Part shown: positions 24,701-36,170 of the stretch, one piece after another
Layout: each line of letters starts with the position of its first letter
Position numbering within the stretch: the first letter of the stretch is position 1
Assembly (NCBI GenBank): GCA_015680685.1
Contig: MNCI01023269.1
Span: forward strand, 131,287 to 195,286
Direction of reading: 5' to 3'
DNA: 64,000 nucleotides
Origin: Gnetum montanum
Taxonomy: Eukaryota; Streptophyta; Gnetopsida; Gnetales; Gnetaceae
Program-made: the position numbers and the translations under genes
The notes under the pieces: model-generated
The model's database searches: none
What the model was told of the DNA's origin: nothing
What the model saw: only the letters and a program-made list of their open reading frames with translations

Positions 24701-25215
24701 TACTCAAAAGAATGCTTACCCAAAGCAAGCGAAGATGGCACGAACAATTGGTATACGCATTGTGGGCATATCGTACTACAAATCGAACTTCAACAGGTAA
24801 AACACCATATAGTCTTGTTTATGGTTTAGAAGCTATTTTACCTTTAGAATTACAGGTACCATCTTTAAGGATCACACTTTCCGGACTCCTCGACGACAGG
24901 CAGAACAGTGATCTGCGCATCATTGACCTGGACTCGGTGGAGGAAGAACGCATACGCGCACTCGATCAGATCGAATGGTATCAATAACAACAACAGAAAT
25001 GACATCGGCACGACATCCATAAGCGCTCTATCAAAGAAGGTGACCTTGTACTTAAGGCCGTTCGGGAACACCTGGACAAATTCTCAGCCAACTGGGAAGG
25101 GCCTTACTTGGTCACCAAAGCATTTGACAATGGAGCATTTCAGCTAACTGATATGGAAGGGAATGAGCTTGCTAATCCAACCAATCACTTGTTCCTAAAA
25201 CCATTCTACATTTGA
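21731..25215 (+). pseudogene. pol of the Tat/Ogre element: RT, RNase H, second RNase H, integrase
   Basis: One frame, open from about 21619, with in-frame stops at 22024-22026 and 22822-22824 and two near 24985-25000. The sense exon probably starts after an acceptor (TTTTTATTGGCAG, AG at 21729-21730). RT: K-A-G-F-I-Q, F-M-D-G-F-L-G-Y-N-Q-I, M-P-F-G-L-K-N-A; the catalytic Y-x-D-D is Y-V-N-D (near 22600), which should kill polymerase activity. RNase H follows (23040-23300). The second RNase H has all four acidic residues: N-F-D-G-A, A-E-Y-E-G-L, R-G-D-S-Q-L-V, I-A-D-A-L-A (23490-23860). Integrase: His/Cys zinc finger (24175-24310), then G-L-D-L-I-G, I-T-D-N-G-P-Q-F and G-Q-V-E-A-T-N, an intact D-D-E set. 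The C-terminal tail ends L-F-L-K-P-F-Y-I at 25215. Confidence 0.9.
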
Positions 25216-25224
25216 GTACAAGCT

Positions 25225-25570
25225 CAGGTACATGTGAGTCCTGGAGTCACGACTATAAACTGATACCACAGAACAGTCCTGGATTATGACTTAAAACTGA
25301 TACCACAACTCGTCTCGGCATCGTGACGATAAACTGATACCACACTATGTCTGCAATGATGATAAACTAGCGCCCGTCCGGCATGACAGTAAACTGCCAC
25401 AGTCACACTCGTCAGAGTCCGCTAAGACTATAAACTAGTTTGCCTCTTTATGGTCCGCTAAGACTAGAAACTGGCAATGCAACGTCCACCACGATGCTAA
25501 ACGGGCAATGTCCAACGGGTTACGACATAAAAATAACCCATGATAGTCTGCCAAGACTATAAACTGGTAA
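25225..25570 (+). repeat. minisatellite C in the 3' untranslated region (GACNATAAACTG type)
   Basis: About ten irregular units with the core (G/A)-A-C-N-A-TAAACTG, e.g. CATCGTGACGATAAACTGAT and CTAAGACTATAAACT. It is related to minisatellites A and B through TAAACT and starts right after the pol stop. Confidence 0.7.
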
Positions 25571-26615
25571 GTTTGTCTCTGGTTCCTCAATCTGTGGCCA
25601 CATTCAAACTTCATCACTACATCGCTTACCATCAGATGATTCTACCAACGCTGCTGCCATTCGTATACAGTACCTGGAAATCTCCTTCAGCATCTTAGTT
25701 CCATCTGTAGCTGTGTAAGTCCAAGCTCGCTTATTCACTCATGGTTTTCTTGTCTCCTTGGAGTCATGTTTGCAGGATGACACCTAGAGGTTTCCGCACA
25801 GGAATGCACTTCATCACAAGCAGCAAGATGGGACAATGTTCACAGCACACATGGCAAAACTAAATCAAACCATTCGTTAGTACATCCCCATCTCCCGATA
25901 CACTCTCTATCTATTCATTGACACACTCTACTCAGCCACATGTCTGATACACCCAGTACAATTAAAACTTTGAGCATACCGTTGCGCACTGTAACACTTT
26001 TAAGTAGTTGCAAGACACAATGTAGCACTTGAGCATGAGTACGCGATCAAAACAAAGCTTCTTCCAGAAAAAAAGCAAGACCCTTGGCACTTCCCATATA
26101 AGCCCCAGGCAGGAAGGCAATTGTCTTGAAACCAGGTACTCATGTTAAAAATAATCTGGAAACATACAATTACATGGCTTTGGCTCTCAGTCAATAGGTT
26201 CCCCTTAAACACTAAACAAGGGCCCTGTTCCTCCAAAGAATGTAACACATCCTCCCATGGCTTTGGCCTTGTCAGCAAGTTCTCTTGAACACTACCCAAG
26301 AGTCTTGTTCCGCCAAAGGACGCACATCACATGTCTGGATTCCAAGTCTGCTAAATGATGGCTATTGACAAGGATCAGCATGACACACACCAGAGCATCC
26401 CCTTCTCACCAAGCACAATTCCTTGGGCATTTACTAGTCCCCACAATCCCCATTCTCCTACCAGTTACAAATCCCACTTTCCCAATCCCATGTACTATTG
26501 AACACGGTGCAATGACGTCTAGTCAAGTGGCAATGGAAAAAGTCTCTATCAAGTTGCTTGTGGTGTTTTGCACTTCTTTGTCAACGCTTCTCGGGTCGAT
26601 TCCTCCAAACGTCAA
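25571..26615 (+). other. 3' untranslated region of the Tat/Ogre element
   Basis: No coding sequence seen. It contains a degenerate direct repeat of about 70 bp (26175-26241 and 26258-26326; both run from TGGCTTTGGC to GTTCC(G/T)CCAAAG). The rest looks unique. Confidence 0.6.
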
Positions 26616-26629
26616 CAAATAGGGGCCAA
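26616..26629 (+). promoter_or_regulatory. polypurine tract of the Tat/Ogre element
   Basis: CAAATAGGGGCCAA lies directly before the 3' LTR start TGAAACACCAC. It is a weak tract, interrupted by CC. Confidence 0.5.
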
Positions 26630-27867
26630 TGAAACACCACAAAATTTGGAGCTTAGTACTTGTCCAACACCAAGCAGGTCCCTAGGGCCCACAGATGACC
26701 ACAGCTACATCCGGTGTTACACATGGCAACTTCGGAGATCAAAATACTTAATTTTCACCAAGTATGCAGTCTCAGCATATATGCCCAGCGTATACGCCCA
26801 AGTGTACATTCCCAGCGTATACGCTCCAATTTTCAGTGTATACGCCCAGCGTGTACGCTCAAGTTCACGACGAATACGCCCAGCGTAGACGTCCAGCGTA
26901 CACGCCTCGCAATATATGCTTAGCAGGTACAACGGATGCATACGTCCAACAATAAAATCCCCGAAGATAGCATGGAAACAGCACTGCAGAACAAGACTTG
27001 GTACAAGGTAGCAACCATCAGCGTATACGCCCAGCATCCATCAGCGTATACACCCTAGCGTATACGCCCAGCATCCAGCAGCATATACACCAGTGTCCAC
27101 AACATCTACACCCAATGTATACGTCCAGAGTCTACGCTCACCTGATACAGCGTATACGCTCAACGTATACGCCCAACAAATGTAACATATTGTACACTTG
27201 TAAATTTTATGCTCTTGCACTTGGTCAACGCGCCATGTGTCTCCCAACCCGAGTCCACCGTCAAAACCCTATATAAAAGCCCAATGTTTGCACTAGATCC
27301 AGGGTCGGTTGGCAAAAATTCCCAAAGCACACCAGAGAGCAGAGACACTGCGAACTAGAGCACAAAACCTTTTACGCTAGACAACCCTGTACGCTGAGCA
27401 TACAACCTCTACGTTGTGCCTACAGTGTGAACCAGCCACAATCATCTTTGCATCCACCGGGGCTTTTCGTCCGCCTTGTGTTCCAGTCACAACTGCGTTA
27501 GACTGGTGCATTGTACTTTCCTTCTGTAATGCCATTGTTACATTTTCTTCCCAAAATCGTTTACAATTTGCATTAATTGTTGCATGTATTCTGTTTTCGC
27601 TCGTTTACGTTACGCTCTGTTTGCATCGGTTACATTGTTTACGCTTTGATTTACGCCCGTTACGCCGTTTACGTATAACCCAGCGTATAACACTTCGGTG
27701 TATGTTTGGGGAAATCCTTGTCTGATCTGCGTGCGGACCACCCAAGGTACCTTACCTTCGTTTATTCCAGCTTGCCCTCAGGTGAAGGTTGGGTCTTCTG
27801 TGCGCGTCCTGTGATCCCACGACCTCTGTTTCCTTCTAGCCGGAGACCGACGATTTCAGATGGTACA
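26630..27867 (+). repeat. 3' LTR of the Tat/Ogre element
   Basis: Matches 9729-11001 from TGAAACACCAC to GGTACA. It includes the GCGTATACGC cluster (26770-27180) and the TATA box (TATATAAAAG near 27270). It has several small indels relative to the 5' copy, so it is 35 bp shorter. It is followed by the second target copy CTAAG at 27868-27872. Confidence 0.92.
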
Positions 27868-28456
27868 CTAAGGCCATGTCCAAGGGTTCATGTTGTGCTT
27901 GATTCCACTCTTGGATTTGTTTCCTCAAGGCTGACACTCTTGCATAGGTTTGATATATTTCAGTAAAGATTTCTACCATTGTTGGCCAACGTCAGATTGA
28001 TTTTGGTTTTAACGACCTATACCATACTTTTGCATGGACAATGAGTGTTGTAGGAAAGAGCTTAAGTTTTTTCCACCCATTATCAATGTTGTTCCATGCA
28101 CAGGCATCGTAGAAGGCTTGTAAATGTTGTTGCGGATCTAAATCGTAGCCTCCTAAAAACTTAGGAAAGTTGTTTAAGTCAAGCCTGGGTAGATGACTTT
28201 CCTTACAATGCTTGTGGGATATTTGAACAACCTCTTGTATTTGTGTTAAGATTGTAGTGGCCAGTAGGGGTTCATCGTCACTGGGTAGGTTGTGCATTCG
28301 TGAATTGGGACAATGTTGTCTTCGCTTATGTTTATAGGAAACCCCTACATCAGATTGGGTACTCTAAACTTCATCTTCATCATCATATAGTTCATTGGTT
28401 CTCCAATGAATTGCCTTATTAGTAGTTACATTATCGTAGTCTTGTGAGAGAGACCT
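27868..28456 (-). pseudogene. gag of element E, N-terminal part
   Basis: Minus-strand gag upstream of the Tat/Ogre insertion. 28297-27992 is open and reads M-H-N-L-P-S-D-D-E-P-L-L-A, then D-L-N-N-F-P-K-F and A-K-V-W-Y-R-S-L-K-P. It is the counterpart of 1187-900 in element F. The start codon expected at 28456-28454 by comparison with F (1346) and G (31178) reads AGG rather than ATG, so initiation is probably lost. The frame continues at 9723 downwards. Confidence 0.75.
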
Positions 28457-28575
28457 TGTTGTAAATTTGTGTGTGATTTAATTCAATTGAATTTAATTTC
28501 TTTCATGAAAGATGTATCATGAATACTTGTTATAACAATCTTGTGTGATGTAACTAATCTAAATAACTAGCACCA

Positions 28576-28593
28576 TCCCTAGCAATGACGCCA
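28576..28593 (-). promoter_or_regulatory. primer-binding site of element E
   Basis: The minus strand reads TGGCGTCATTGCTAGGGA, one base from the LTR end. It is tRNA-Asp-like, as in Athila elements. Confidence 0.75.
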
Positions 28594-28594
28594 A

Positions 28595-30224
28595 TGATGA
28601 GTGGTGAGGTACCCCTATACTCAACCATACGAATACAAGCATTTCACGCATGATCTGGTCGAACTCCGCAAATGGGCTAGTTGTGGTATCTAGATTATTA
28701 CTCACTAATTGTAGTTCACTGTTGATGAATGGTGAGGTACCCCTACACTCAACCATACAAATACGAGTGTTTCACGTACGATCTGGTCGAACTCCAAGGA
28801 CTAAGTGCTTATGTGCCTTAATGGAACACTTAGGGATAATCAATTGTTGTCTTCCAAAAATTACTTGTATTGTCACGGTTATATGGTTAAGTAAGCTTAA
28901 GGTATATGATTTTTATAGCTTTTGTATTTTTTATGTCTTCTACTAATAAAGGAGAGGGAGAGAGAATTAAGTAGCTAACTTACATTAACTATTCATTAAT
29001 TAAGTTCTAAATGTTCCTAACACCAATATCCATTCCCACTTTCCGTACACATCCTAAACTAGTGCAACGTTACTGGGATTACCAAATGCTAATTATTATT
29101 GGATCACCAAGTGCTACACGCATGTTCGAAGTAGTCGTATTGAGTGTATTTAACTAAGGGGGTTGAAGGTTGAGAGAAATATTAATTAACTAGGAAAGCG
29201 TTAAACAATCATTGATTACTAATTAGCTTAATCTGTATGCTGCAAGGTTTATCATAAAGTTTGTCTTTATTACCGTACACAAAATTGTGCTCAGGTACAA
29301 ATTGCTCGAATAAAGATCCTTTCACTCTATGACTCCTACTGCGGGTACACAGAAATAATTCTAACTCTGGAATGAAAAAACTACAAGAGTCTGGCTAAAG
29401 GTCTAAATCTAACTATTTTGGAACCAACGACGTTGCCTCTTATTTATAGAAGATGAGGTAGGACGCGATATCGCGTGGTGGATGTGATATTGTGTATGTG
29501 ATATCGCGGTTCATCAGCTATCTTCCCACCTGGACTAGTATTTGCTTTGTCACGTATTATTTAGTCTAGAGTGAGGTGTATGATGTGTTCCTAAACTAAT
29601 GCTACTCCTGAAGACGATGGAAGATAATCTTAGCTAAGCTAGGAGGAAAAGGAAGAGAGAGTTATGCTAAGAGGAAATAGGGAGAGAGAATCTAAGTTAG
29701 CCTAAGTGCGATGAGCATTCGTTCCTTAATCATCCATACACATCTTGGACCTCGTGCATGACTACAACTGGGATTACCAAGCACAAATCCTAGGTACGCT
29801 ATTGGGTTACCATGTAGTCACACTTAAATGCTCATGATTAAGTCATACTCATTCTTCAGTTAAGGAGTTTAGGGTAAAGAAATGTTAACTACAAAAGCAA
29901 TAAATAACAATAACAATTAAATAATTAAACTAAGTGAATGCTGCAATGATGAAGTAATCTCGATCCTTATTTCTGGTCATGTGCGTGTCCAAGTACATCA
30001 CACTTGAATAAAGGATTTCGTACAATTACGACCATCACACTGTGGGCATACACTAGGAGAAAGGGTTGAGAGGAAAAATGACAAAACGACTCTACTCTAG
30101 ACTTGACTCCTAAAATTGACTAAAAGAAAAAACTTAAAAACTTACCATCTCGTGTGCCTACATGTGTATTTATAGGCCCATGTGGGAACCATGATATTGC
30201 ACATCCAATATCGTTGTTGTGTGC
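28595..30224 (-). repeat. 5' LTR of element E, proximal pieces
   Basis: E's 5' LTR is present as 28595-28722 and 29522-30224, interrupted by a solo LTR. It is continued at 37000-37059 beyond element G. Together the pieces give about 891 bp and line up with 2502-3402. The flanking sequence GTAGTTCACT | CTATCTTCCC matches the unbroken form in F near 1600. Confidence 0.85.
28723..29516 (-). mobile_element. solo LTR of the element-C family
   Basis: TGATGA...TCATCA ends, 794 bp, minus orientation, with no internal region. It has the family-specific traits of element C's LTR (46991-47794): a GAACTCCAAGGACTAAGTGC-type segment, ATTCTAACTCTGG, a TATA box in the same place and CGATATCG words near its start (29510-29460). 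Flanks are ACTGT (28718-28722) and GCTAT (29517-29521), both one step from an inferred ACTAT target. Confidence 0.8.
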
Positions 30225-31036
30225 TAATGAGTCATGAATTTGCTGACAGCCGCGATAATGCACCCACGATATCGCATCCGCAGTATCATAGCCGACTCGA
30301 TATCGCGTCTTTCCCTGCGATATCGCGTATGTGATATTGCAAACTGTCGCCAATTCTATAAATAAGAGGCAGCTTTCCCAGTTTTAGGCACTTAGATTTA
30401 GACCCTTAGCTAGACTCTTGCAGTTTTATCAATCCAGAGTTAGAATATTTCCCAGTGTATGCCTGCAGTATGGTGATTGTAATTGTATGACATCCTTTAT
30501 TCGAGTGTGATGTGCTTGGACACGCACATGATCAACAATAAAGATCGAGATTACTTTATCATTGCAGCATTCACTTGATTAATTATTTATTTAATTGTTA
30601 TTTACTACTTTCCTAGTTAATATCTTCTCACCCTTATCTCATGTTAAAATGCGGAATGAGTACGACTTGATTACGAGCATTTAAGTGTGACTACTTGGTA
30701 ACCCAATAGCATACCTAGGATCTACGCTTGGTAATCCCAGTGGTAGTTGTGCACGAGGTCCAAGATGTGTACAGATAATCAAGGAATGGATGCTCATCGC
30801 ACTTAGGCTAGTTTAGATTCTCTCTTACCCTTTCCTCCTAGCTTAGTTAATCTTACTTTCCATTGCCTTCAGGAGTAGCGTTAGATTAGAAACCCATCAT
30901 ACACCNAATAGCGAACTGCGACCTAAGGCTAATAATCTAGGTGCCACAACTAGTCCATCTGCGGAGTTCGATCGGATTGTGCGTGAAAACGCTCATATTC
31001 GTATGGTTGAGTGTAGGGGTATCTTGTCATTCATCA
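30225..31036 (+). repeat. 5' LTR of element G
   Basis: CGATATCG-type palindromes (30250-30345) precede a TATA box (TATAAATA, 30357-30364). It matches 36200-36994. A single n at 30906 stands where the 3' copy has about 55 extra bases (about 36812-36866), so the true LTR is longer than the 812 bp shown. Confidence 0.85.
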
Positions 31037-31037
31037 T

Positions 31038-31055
31038 TGGCGCTATTGCCAAGGA
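31038..31055 (+). promoter_or_regulatory. primer-binding site of element G
   Basis: TGGCGCTATTGCCAAGGA begins two bases after the LTR end. It differs from the tRNA-Asp complement used by Athila elements at three positions. Confidence 0.8.
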
Positions 31056-31177
31056 CGGTGCTAGTTATCTAGATTAGTTATATCATACAAGGTCGCTGTA
31101 TAGGAATTAACGATATATCTTTTAAAAAGAAATAATTATTAAAAGTTACATATAATTTCACACACAATTTCACAACC

Positions 31178-33360
31178 ATGCCTCTCCTACAAGACTATAA
31201 TAATGCCACATTTAGTGAGGCAGTTCATTGGAGAACCAACGAATTAGATGACAATGAAGATTGGAGTACACAACCTTATGCAAGAGTCCCCTACATTTAT
31301 AAACACCCCAACGATACCCAAAGACTCTCATCATCCAACTTTGACACCTCTAGTGAGGATGAGACATGCCATAGAGCGAGGAGGCCTGAAAGGCCTAGGA
31401 CCTTCTCAATAACTAACAAGAACTTACTTGGGAATGATTAGAAGACTTACAAAATTCATAACGAGTTTTACAGTTCCTTCTCTTCCTCTACTCCTTCAAC
31501 GTTAGATTGTGACACAGATGACTATCTTTCCAAGGATTGATGTAGAACTAAAAATTGAGCTCACAAAGAAAGTCAAGAACACCAACATAAACGAAGCCAA
31601 CATCATCCCAACTTACAAACTCACAACCTAATTAGTGATGATGAACCCTTTCTGGCCACTAAGAGCCTAACGCCAATACAAGAGGCTATTCGAATCTCCC
31701 GTAGGCATCGTAAAGAGAGACGTCTACCCAGGCTTGATTTAAACAACTTCCCTAATTTTTAAGGAGGCTATGAATTAGATTCGCATCAACATTTACAAGC
31801 CTTCTATGATGCCTGCACATGGAACAACATTGATAATGGTTGGCAAAAACTCAAGCTCTTGCCTATGACACTCGTTGGCCAAGCAAAAGTATGGTATAGA
31901 TTGTTAAAACCAAATTCAATACGACGTTGGTCAACAATGGTAGAACTCTTTAATGAAAAATATCAAGCCTACGCAAGAGTGTCATCCTTAAGGAAAAAAA
32001 TCCAAGGATGGAAACAAGCACAACATGAACCCTTGGACATGGCCTTAGAAAGATATTACACATTGTTAAACAACTATCTAGGTCATGGGTTCTTCGAGGA
32101 AAGGCTAATGTACCATATCATTGATAGGCTACATAATGAAACAAGAGAGACCCTAGGGATGTATGCCCAAGGACAAATATATGAACTACGGATACATCAA
32201 GTCCAAGAGCTTATTAAGCAGGTAGCAAAAGAAGAAGGAGAAATGGCTAGATGGGAGAGTGTTGAAAAACATTAATGAGACCAAAATTTCAACTTAACAA
32301 AGGTCCATGATCATCAAAAGGAGAAAGAACCATCTCTTCCAGTACAACGATTGTTAGAGGAAGTTGAGGCAAAGATCAATAAGATGTTGGAATGGACGTA
32401 TCAAAAGCGTGGAGAATTTATCAACATTATTGGAGATAGAGTTTTGACAACCCAAGAAGCAGGATAAAACATTAGATAATCAAAAATAAGGGATAAGGAA
32501 AATAAGAGCTCAACTGCCAATCATACGTATGAATGCAACATATGCTTGTACGATCTCCCTAAGGGCCAATGCCCAATCTTGTTACATTTATATGAGCATT
32601 GGGAAAACACGTTACATCCAGAGTTCGTACAGAAATACTGTGTTTGACCACAATGGCAACAATCCCAATCGTGGGGGAAACAACCCTTACACTAGAGACA
32701 CCCTTCATATCATCCGAATCCAAATGCTATTTCCCCAACTAGGCCAACATACCCTATCTCACCACATTACCATTCTCCACAATACTATCAACCCATGTCC
32801 TCAACACCACCACCGCCTTGTGCCCCTTACACTTCTCCTAATTTTCAACATTCTCATCCTTTCCCTCCTTCCACATTACCACCAACTGTTCCTAAGGTGC
32901 CTACACCATAGCAACAACCCACGAATGCCACTTGTGCTACTACTGTCAACAATAGTGAGAGGCCTCCTCAACACCGAAGGAATCCCTTCTTTAGAAATGA
33001 TCCTAGGAAGGGACAACACAATTCCAAGGCCACTGCATCATCCAAATTAGCAGAAGCCCAACACTGTAGTGCACCCTTATCTTCAAATCCAACGCCTCAT
33101 GTTACTTCATCAGGGCCACCAGCTAACACTCCAACAACCATACACCCCAATGAACATAGTCATGGAAGGCATCATCCTGATCCTTGTATACCATCTAATG
33201 GTCCTAAATATCATAGTGGGTCAACTCGTAATCCAGGAACTACATCGTATAAATTACCCCACTATGCTTACTATAACCCAGTGTTTGAAACCCAAAGGGG
33301 TAAGTATGGCCAAGTTCCAATACTTCCAACATGCAAGGATCCCCGTCATCAATTATTAAT
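31178..33360 (+). pseudogene. gag of element G, broken
   Basis: Starts M-P-L-L-Q-D-Y-N-N-A-T after the leader. The first 87 codons are open; then stops interrupt it until the core. The core is open at 31859-32275: A-K-V-W-Y-R-L-L, R-R-W-S-T-M-V-E-L-F, H-E-P-L-D-M-A-L-E-R-Y-Y, E-T-R-E-T-L-G-M-Y-A-Q-G. A knuckle remnant C-N-I-C-L-Y-D-L-P-K-G-Q-C lies near 32534-32572, with Leu in place of His. A Pro/Ser/Thr/His-rich tail runs to about 33360. Protease is not recognisable. Confidence 0.8.
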
Positions 33361-33419
33361 CCTTGTCATCCTTAATCGTTTATCTATGAGGGATATCCTC
33401 CATTCTAATAGCAAGCAGG

Positions 33420-34610
33420 ATTAATAAATACTTTTCATTTTCTTTAATTTTACAATTTTTTGTTTTCCAGTTTTTCATTTTTCAATTTCTTGTTTTATCT
33501 TTTTGTCTCTTTGCGTTTTTATCAGTAATCTCATCTACAAATAAAACACTCATGTGGATCGTTAGCTGAGGTGTGTTCTATGTTGTCGAGTCTCGAACGA
33601 TCAATTATTTGAACAGTGAGCCCATTACACCCACTCATCCATTCTACAAATAAGAGGTTCTGTTCGAGGGTACAGTGATATTCTTGACATTTTTAAAACT
33701 TAAAATTAATTTTTTTTCATTGTACCCAGAATGAAGAAGGATGGACCAAGAGGGAATGATTAGGGTGTGACATCAAGGGGACTTGTAGATTGTCTTTAGT
33801 GATGTTTGTAGGAGTTATCATGGAACGTGGTTGTACTAAGATCCTTGTAGATCTAACGAAAATGGGAGTAAGAGTAATCAAAAGGGCACTCAAAAATCCA
33901 ATGTTGTTCTAGGGGGTCCCACTGGAAAGACATGCACCCATGCCTAAAGGTTGGCGGCTTCTCTAGATTCAACAATCAGAGAAAAAAAGGAAAAAAAAAC
34001 AAAGTGCCACAAAACAAAAATCACTCCTCCCTTGAACAAAACGCCAAGTGATCGTACGCCTTGTTGTTTTGGTACTCTCATAGATGCTCATCATGGGATG
34101 AAACAATGTTGTGTCATTGGTCAGAGGAATGGACTTGGTCTTGATCTTGGAATGACGGGTTAATGACACGTTAATCATGCTTTACACACAAGATTCACTA
34201 TGCCCTGGGTCAATTACCTCATGTCCCAATCTCTACAATCCCTTTCTCTAGTTCGTCTCATCTCACTGTTGGTGTAATTGTAGCTCGTGTCATGTGTAAC
34301 ATAGAATTCTTACCTCATTCCGGTGATAATTACATGTGTGTGTTTTGTTGAATTAGTGCGGATTACATCTAACCCTTCTAGTGCCCATAGACACTTTAAG
34401 CGTGGTTACACAAGGGCATTATAGGTTGGAACCTGCTTTGGGGAGGATCCACTTGTGTAATCTTTTGTAATCTTCACTTATGACATAGGTCACACACACC
34501 ATTTATTACCCTTAGCGTATTGTTCAAGATATTCTTTCCCTTATTACTATCCCTTCGATTGAACGTTCGTATGAATCGTCACATGGTCTTTTTCTCTACC
34601 ATTCGAGGTC
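33420..34610 (+). other. conserved noncoding module of Athila-like elements, copy in G
   Basis: No gene seen. Anchors: ACTGGAAAGACATGCACCCA near 33921-33940 and GCTTTGGGGAGGATCCACTT near 34434-34455. Both boxes recur in D, C and (inverted) E. The module ends near 34610, where the inverted fragment H starts. Confidence 0.6.
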
Positions 34611-35122
34611 CTTATTGACGATCAACGAGTCCGTCATTAGTGTGAGTAGTTGTTCCTACCGTGAACAGCTGGTGCTCACGGGGATCAGAGCCTGGAATAT
34701 GTATCATGGATCTAAGGCCTTGATGCCTAACCTCTTCACTAGAGTGAGGAGGAGGAACATCATTTTCTAAGAAACCCATAGTGAGGGGTTCCTCTTCTCC
34801 TATTTCACTAATGACGTGGGGAACCTTGCCCTTCAGTAGCGAATGTTGGCTCTCCTGCCTTGCATCCCGAATATGTTGGGCATTTGTGGGACGATAATCC
34901 CTCATGCGATATGTCCCAGCAACGTATTCAGCGAATAAGTCCTACATGCCAATCTGTGCCACTTCACGGAGAAGCATGTTCGGAATGGATCGATCTGGTG
35001 GTAAAACTATATTACCAACCGAATCTCTCCAGCGCAACTGTTCATCCTGATGGAGGGTAAAAGTGTAATCAGGAATATACTCATCGGGATGAGTATAAGT
35101 TATCGAATACTGTTTAGGACTT

Positions 35123-36096
35123 NNNNNNNNNNNNNNNNNNNNNNNNNNNNNNNNNNNNNNNNNNNNNNNNNNNNNNNNNNNNNNNNNNNNNNNNNNNNNN
35201 NNNNNNNNNNNNNNNNNNNNNNNNNNNNNNNNNNNNNNNNNNNNNNNNNNNNNNNNNNNNNNNNNNNNNNNNNNNNNNNNNNNNNNNNNNNNNNNNNNNN
35301 NNNNNNNNNNNNNNNNNNNNNNNNNNNNNNNNNNNNNNNNNNNNNNNNNNNNNNNNNNNNNNNNNNNNNNNNNNNNNNNNNNNNNNNNNNNNNNNNNNNN
35401 NNNNNNNNNNNNNNNNNNNNNNNNNNNNNNNNNNNNNNNNNNNNNNNNNNNNNNNNNNNNNNNNNNNNNNNNNNNNNNNNNNNNNNNNNNNNNNNNNNNN
35501 NNNNNNNNNNNNNNNNNNNNNNNNNNNNNNNNNNNNNNNNNNNNNNNNNNNNNNNNNNNNNNNNNNNNNNNNNNNNNNNNNNNNNNNNNNNNNNNNNNNN
35601 NNNNNNNNNNNNNNNNNNNNNNNNNNNNNNNNNNNNNNNNNNNNNNNNNNNNNNNNNNNNNNNNNNNNNNNNNNNNNNNNNNNNNNNNNNNNNNNNNNNN
35701 NNNNNNNNNNNNNNNNNNNNNNNNNNNNNNNNNNNNNNNNNNNNNNNNNNNNNNNNNNNNNNNNNNNNNNNNNNNNNNNNNNNNNNNNNNNNNNNNNNNN
35801 NNNNNNNNNNNNNNNNNNNNNNNNNNNNNNNNNNNNNNNNNNNNNNNNNNNNNNNNNNNNNNNNNNNNNNNNNNNNNNNNNNNNNNNNNNNNNNNNNNNN
35901 NNNNNNNNNNNNNNNNNNNNNNNNNNNNNNNNNNNNNNNNNNNNNNNNNNNNNNNNNNNNNNNNNNNNNNNNNNNNNNNNNNNNNNNNNNNNNNNNNNNN
36001 NNNNNNNNNNNNNNNNNNNNNNNNNNNNNNNNNNNNNNNNNNNNNNNNNNNNNNNNNNNNNNNNNNNNNNNNNNNNNNNNNNNNNNNNNNNNNNNN
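35123..36096. other. assembly gap (974 N)
   Basis: A run of unknown bases between the gag start of H and a palindromic LTR edge. Frames that appear open across it have no meaning. Confidence 1.
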
Positions 36097-36142
36097 AGAT
36101 CGCGTACGCGATATCGCAGGGTAAGACGCCATATCGCGGCGG

Positions 36143-36170
36143 CCGCGATATCGCGTACGCGATATCGCGG
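36143..36170. repeat. 28-bp perfect palindrome
   Basis: Two GCGATATCGC units joined by GTAC and flanked by CC and GG form a perfect inverted repeat 50 bases from the end of the assembly gap. It overlaps a GCGGCCGC site at 36138-36145. Confidence 0.95.

Larger units (their letters stand above)
9729..27867 (+). mobile_element. Tat/Ogre-lineage Ty3/gypsy element, 18.1 kb, with antisense gene
   Basis: Complete insertion bounded by TG...CA, LTRs 9729-11001 (1,273 bp) and 26630-27867 (1,238 bp), and a perfect 5-bp target duplication CTAAG. Order: 5' LTR, primer site, repeat-rich leader, gag-pro, minisatellite, antisense eight-exon gene, TACGC-rich region, minisatellite, pol (RT, RNase H, second RNase H, integrase), repeat-bearing 3' untranslated region, polypurine tract, 3' LTR. 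The second RNase H between RNase H and integrase marks the Tat lineage. The great length and the large non-sense-coding block between protease and RT recall Ogre elements, which splice that region. Confidence 0.93.
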
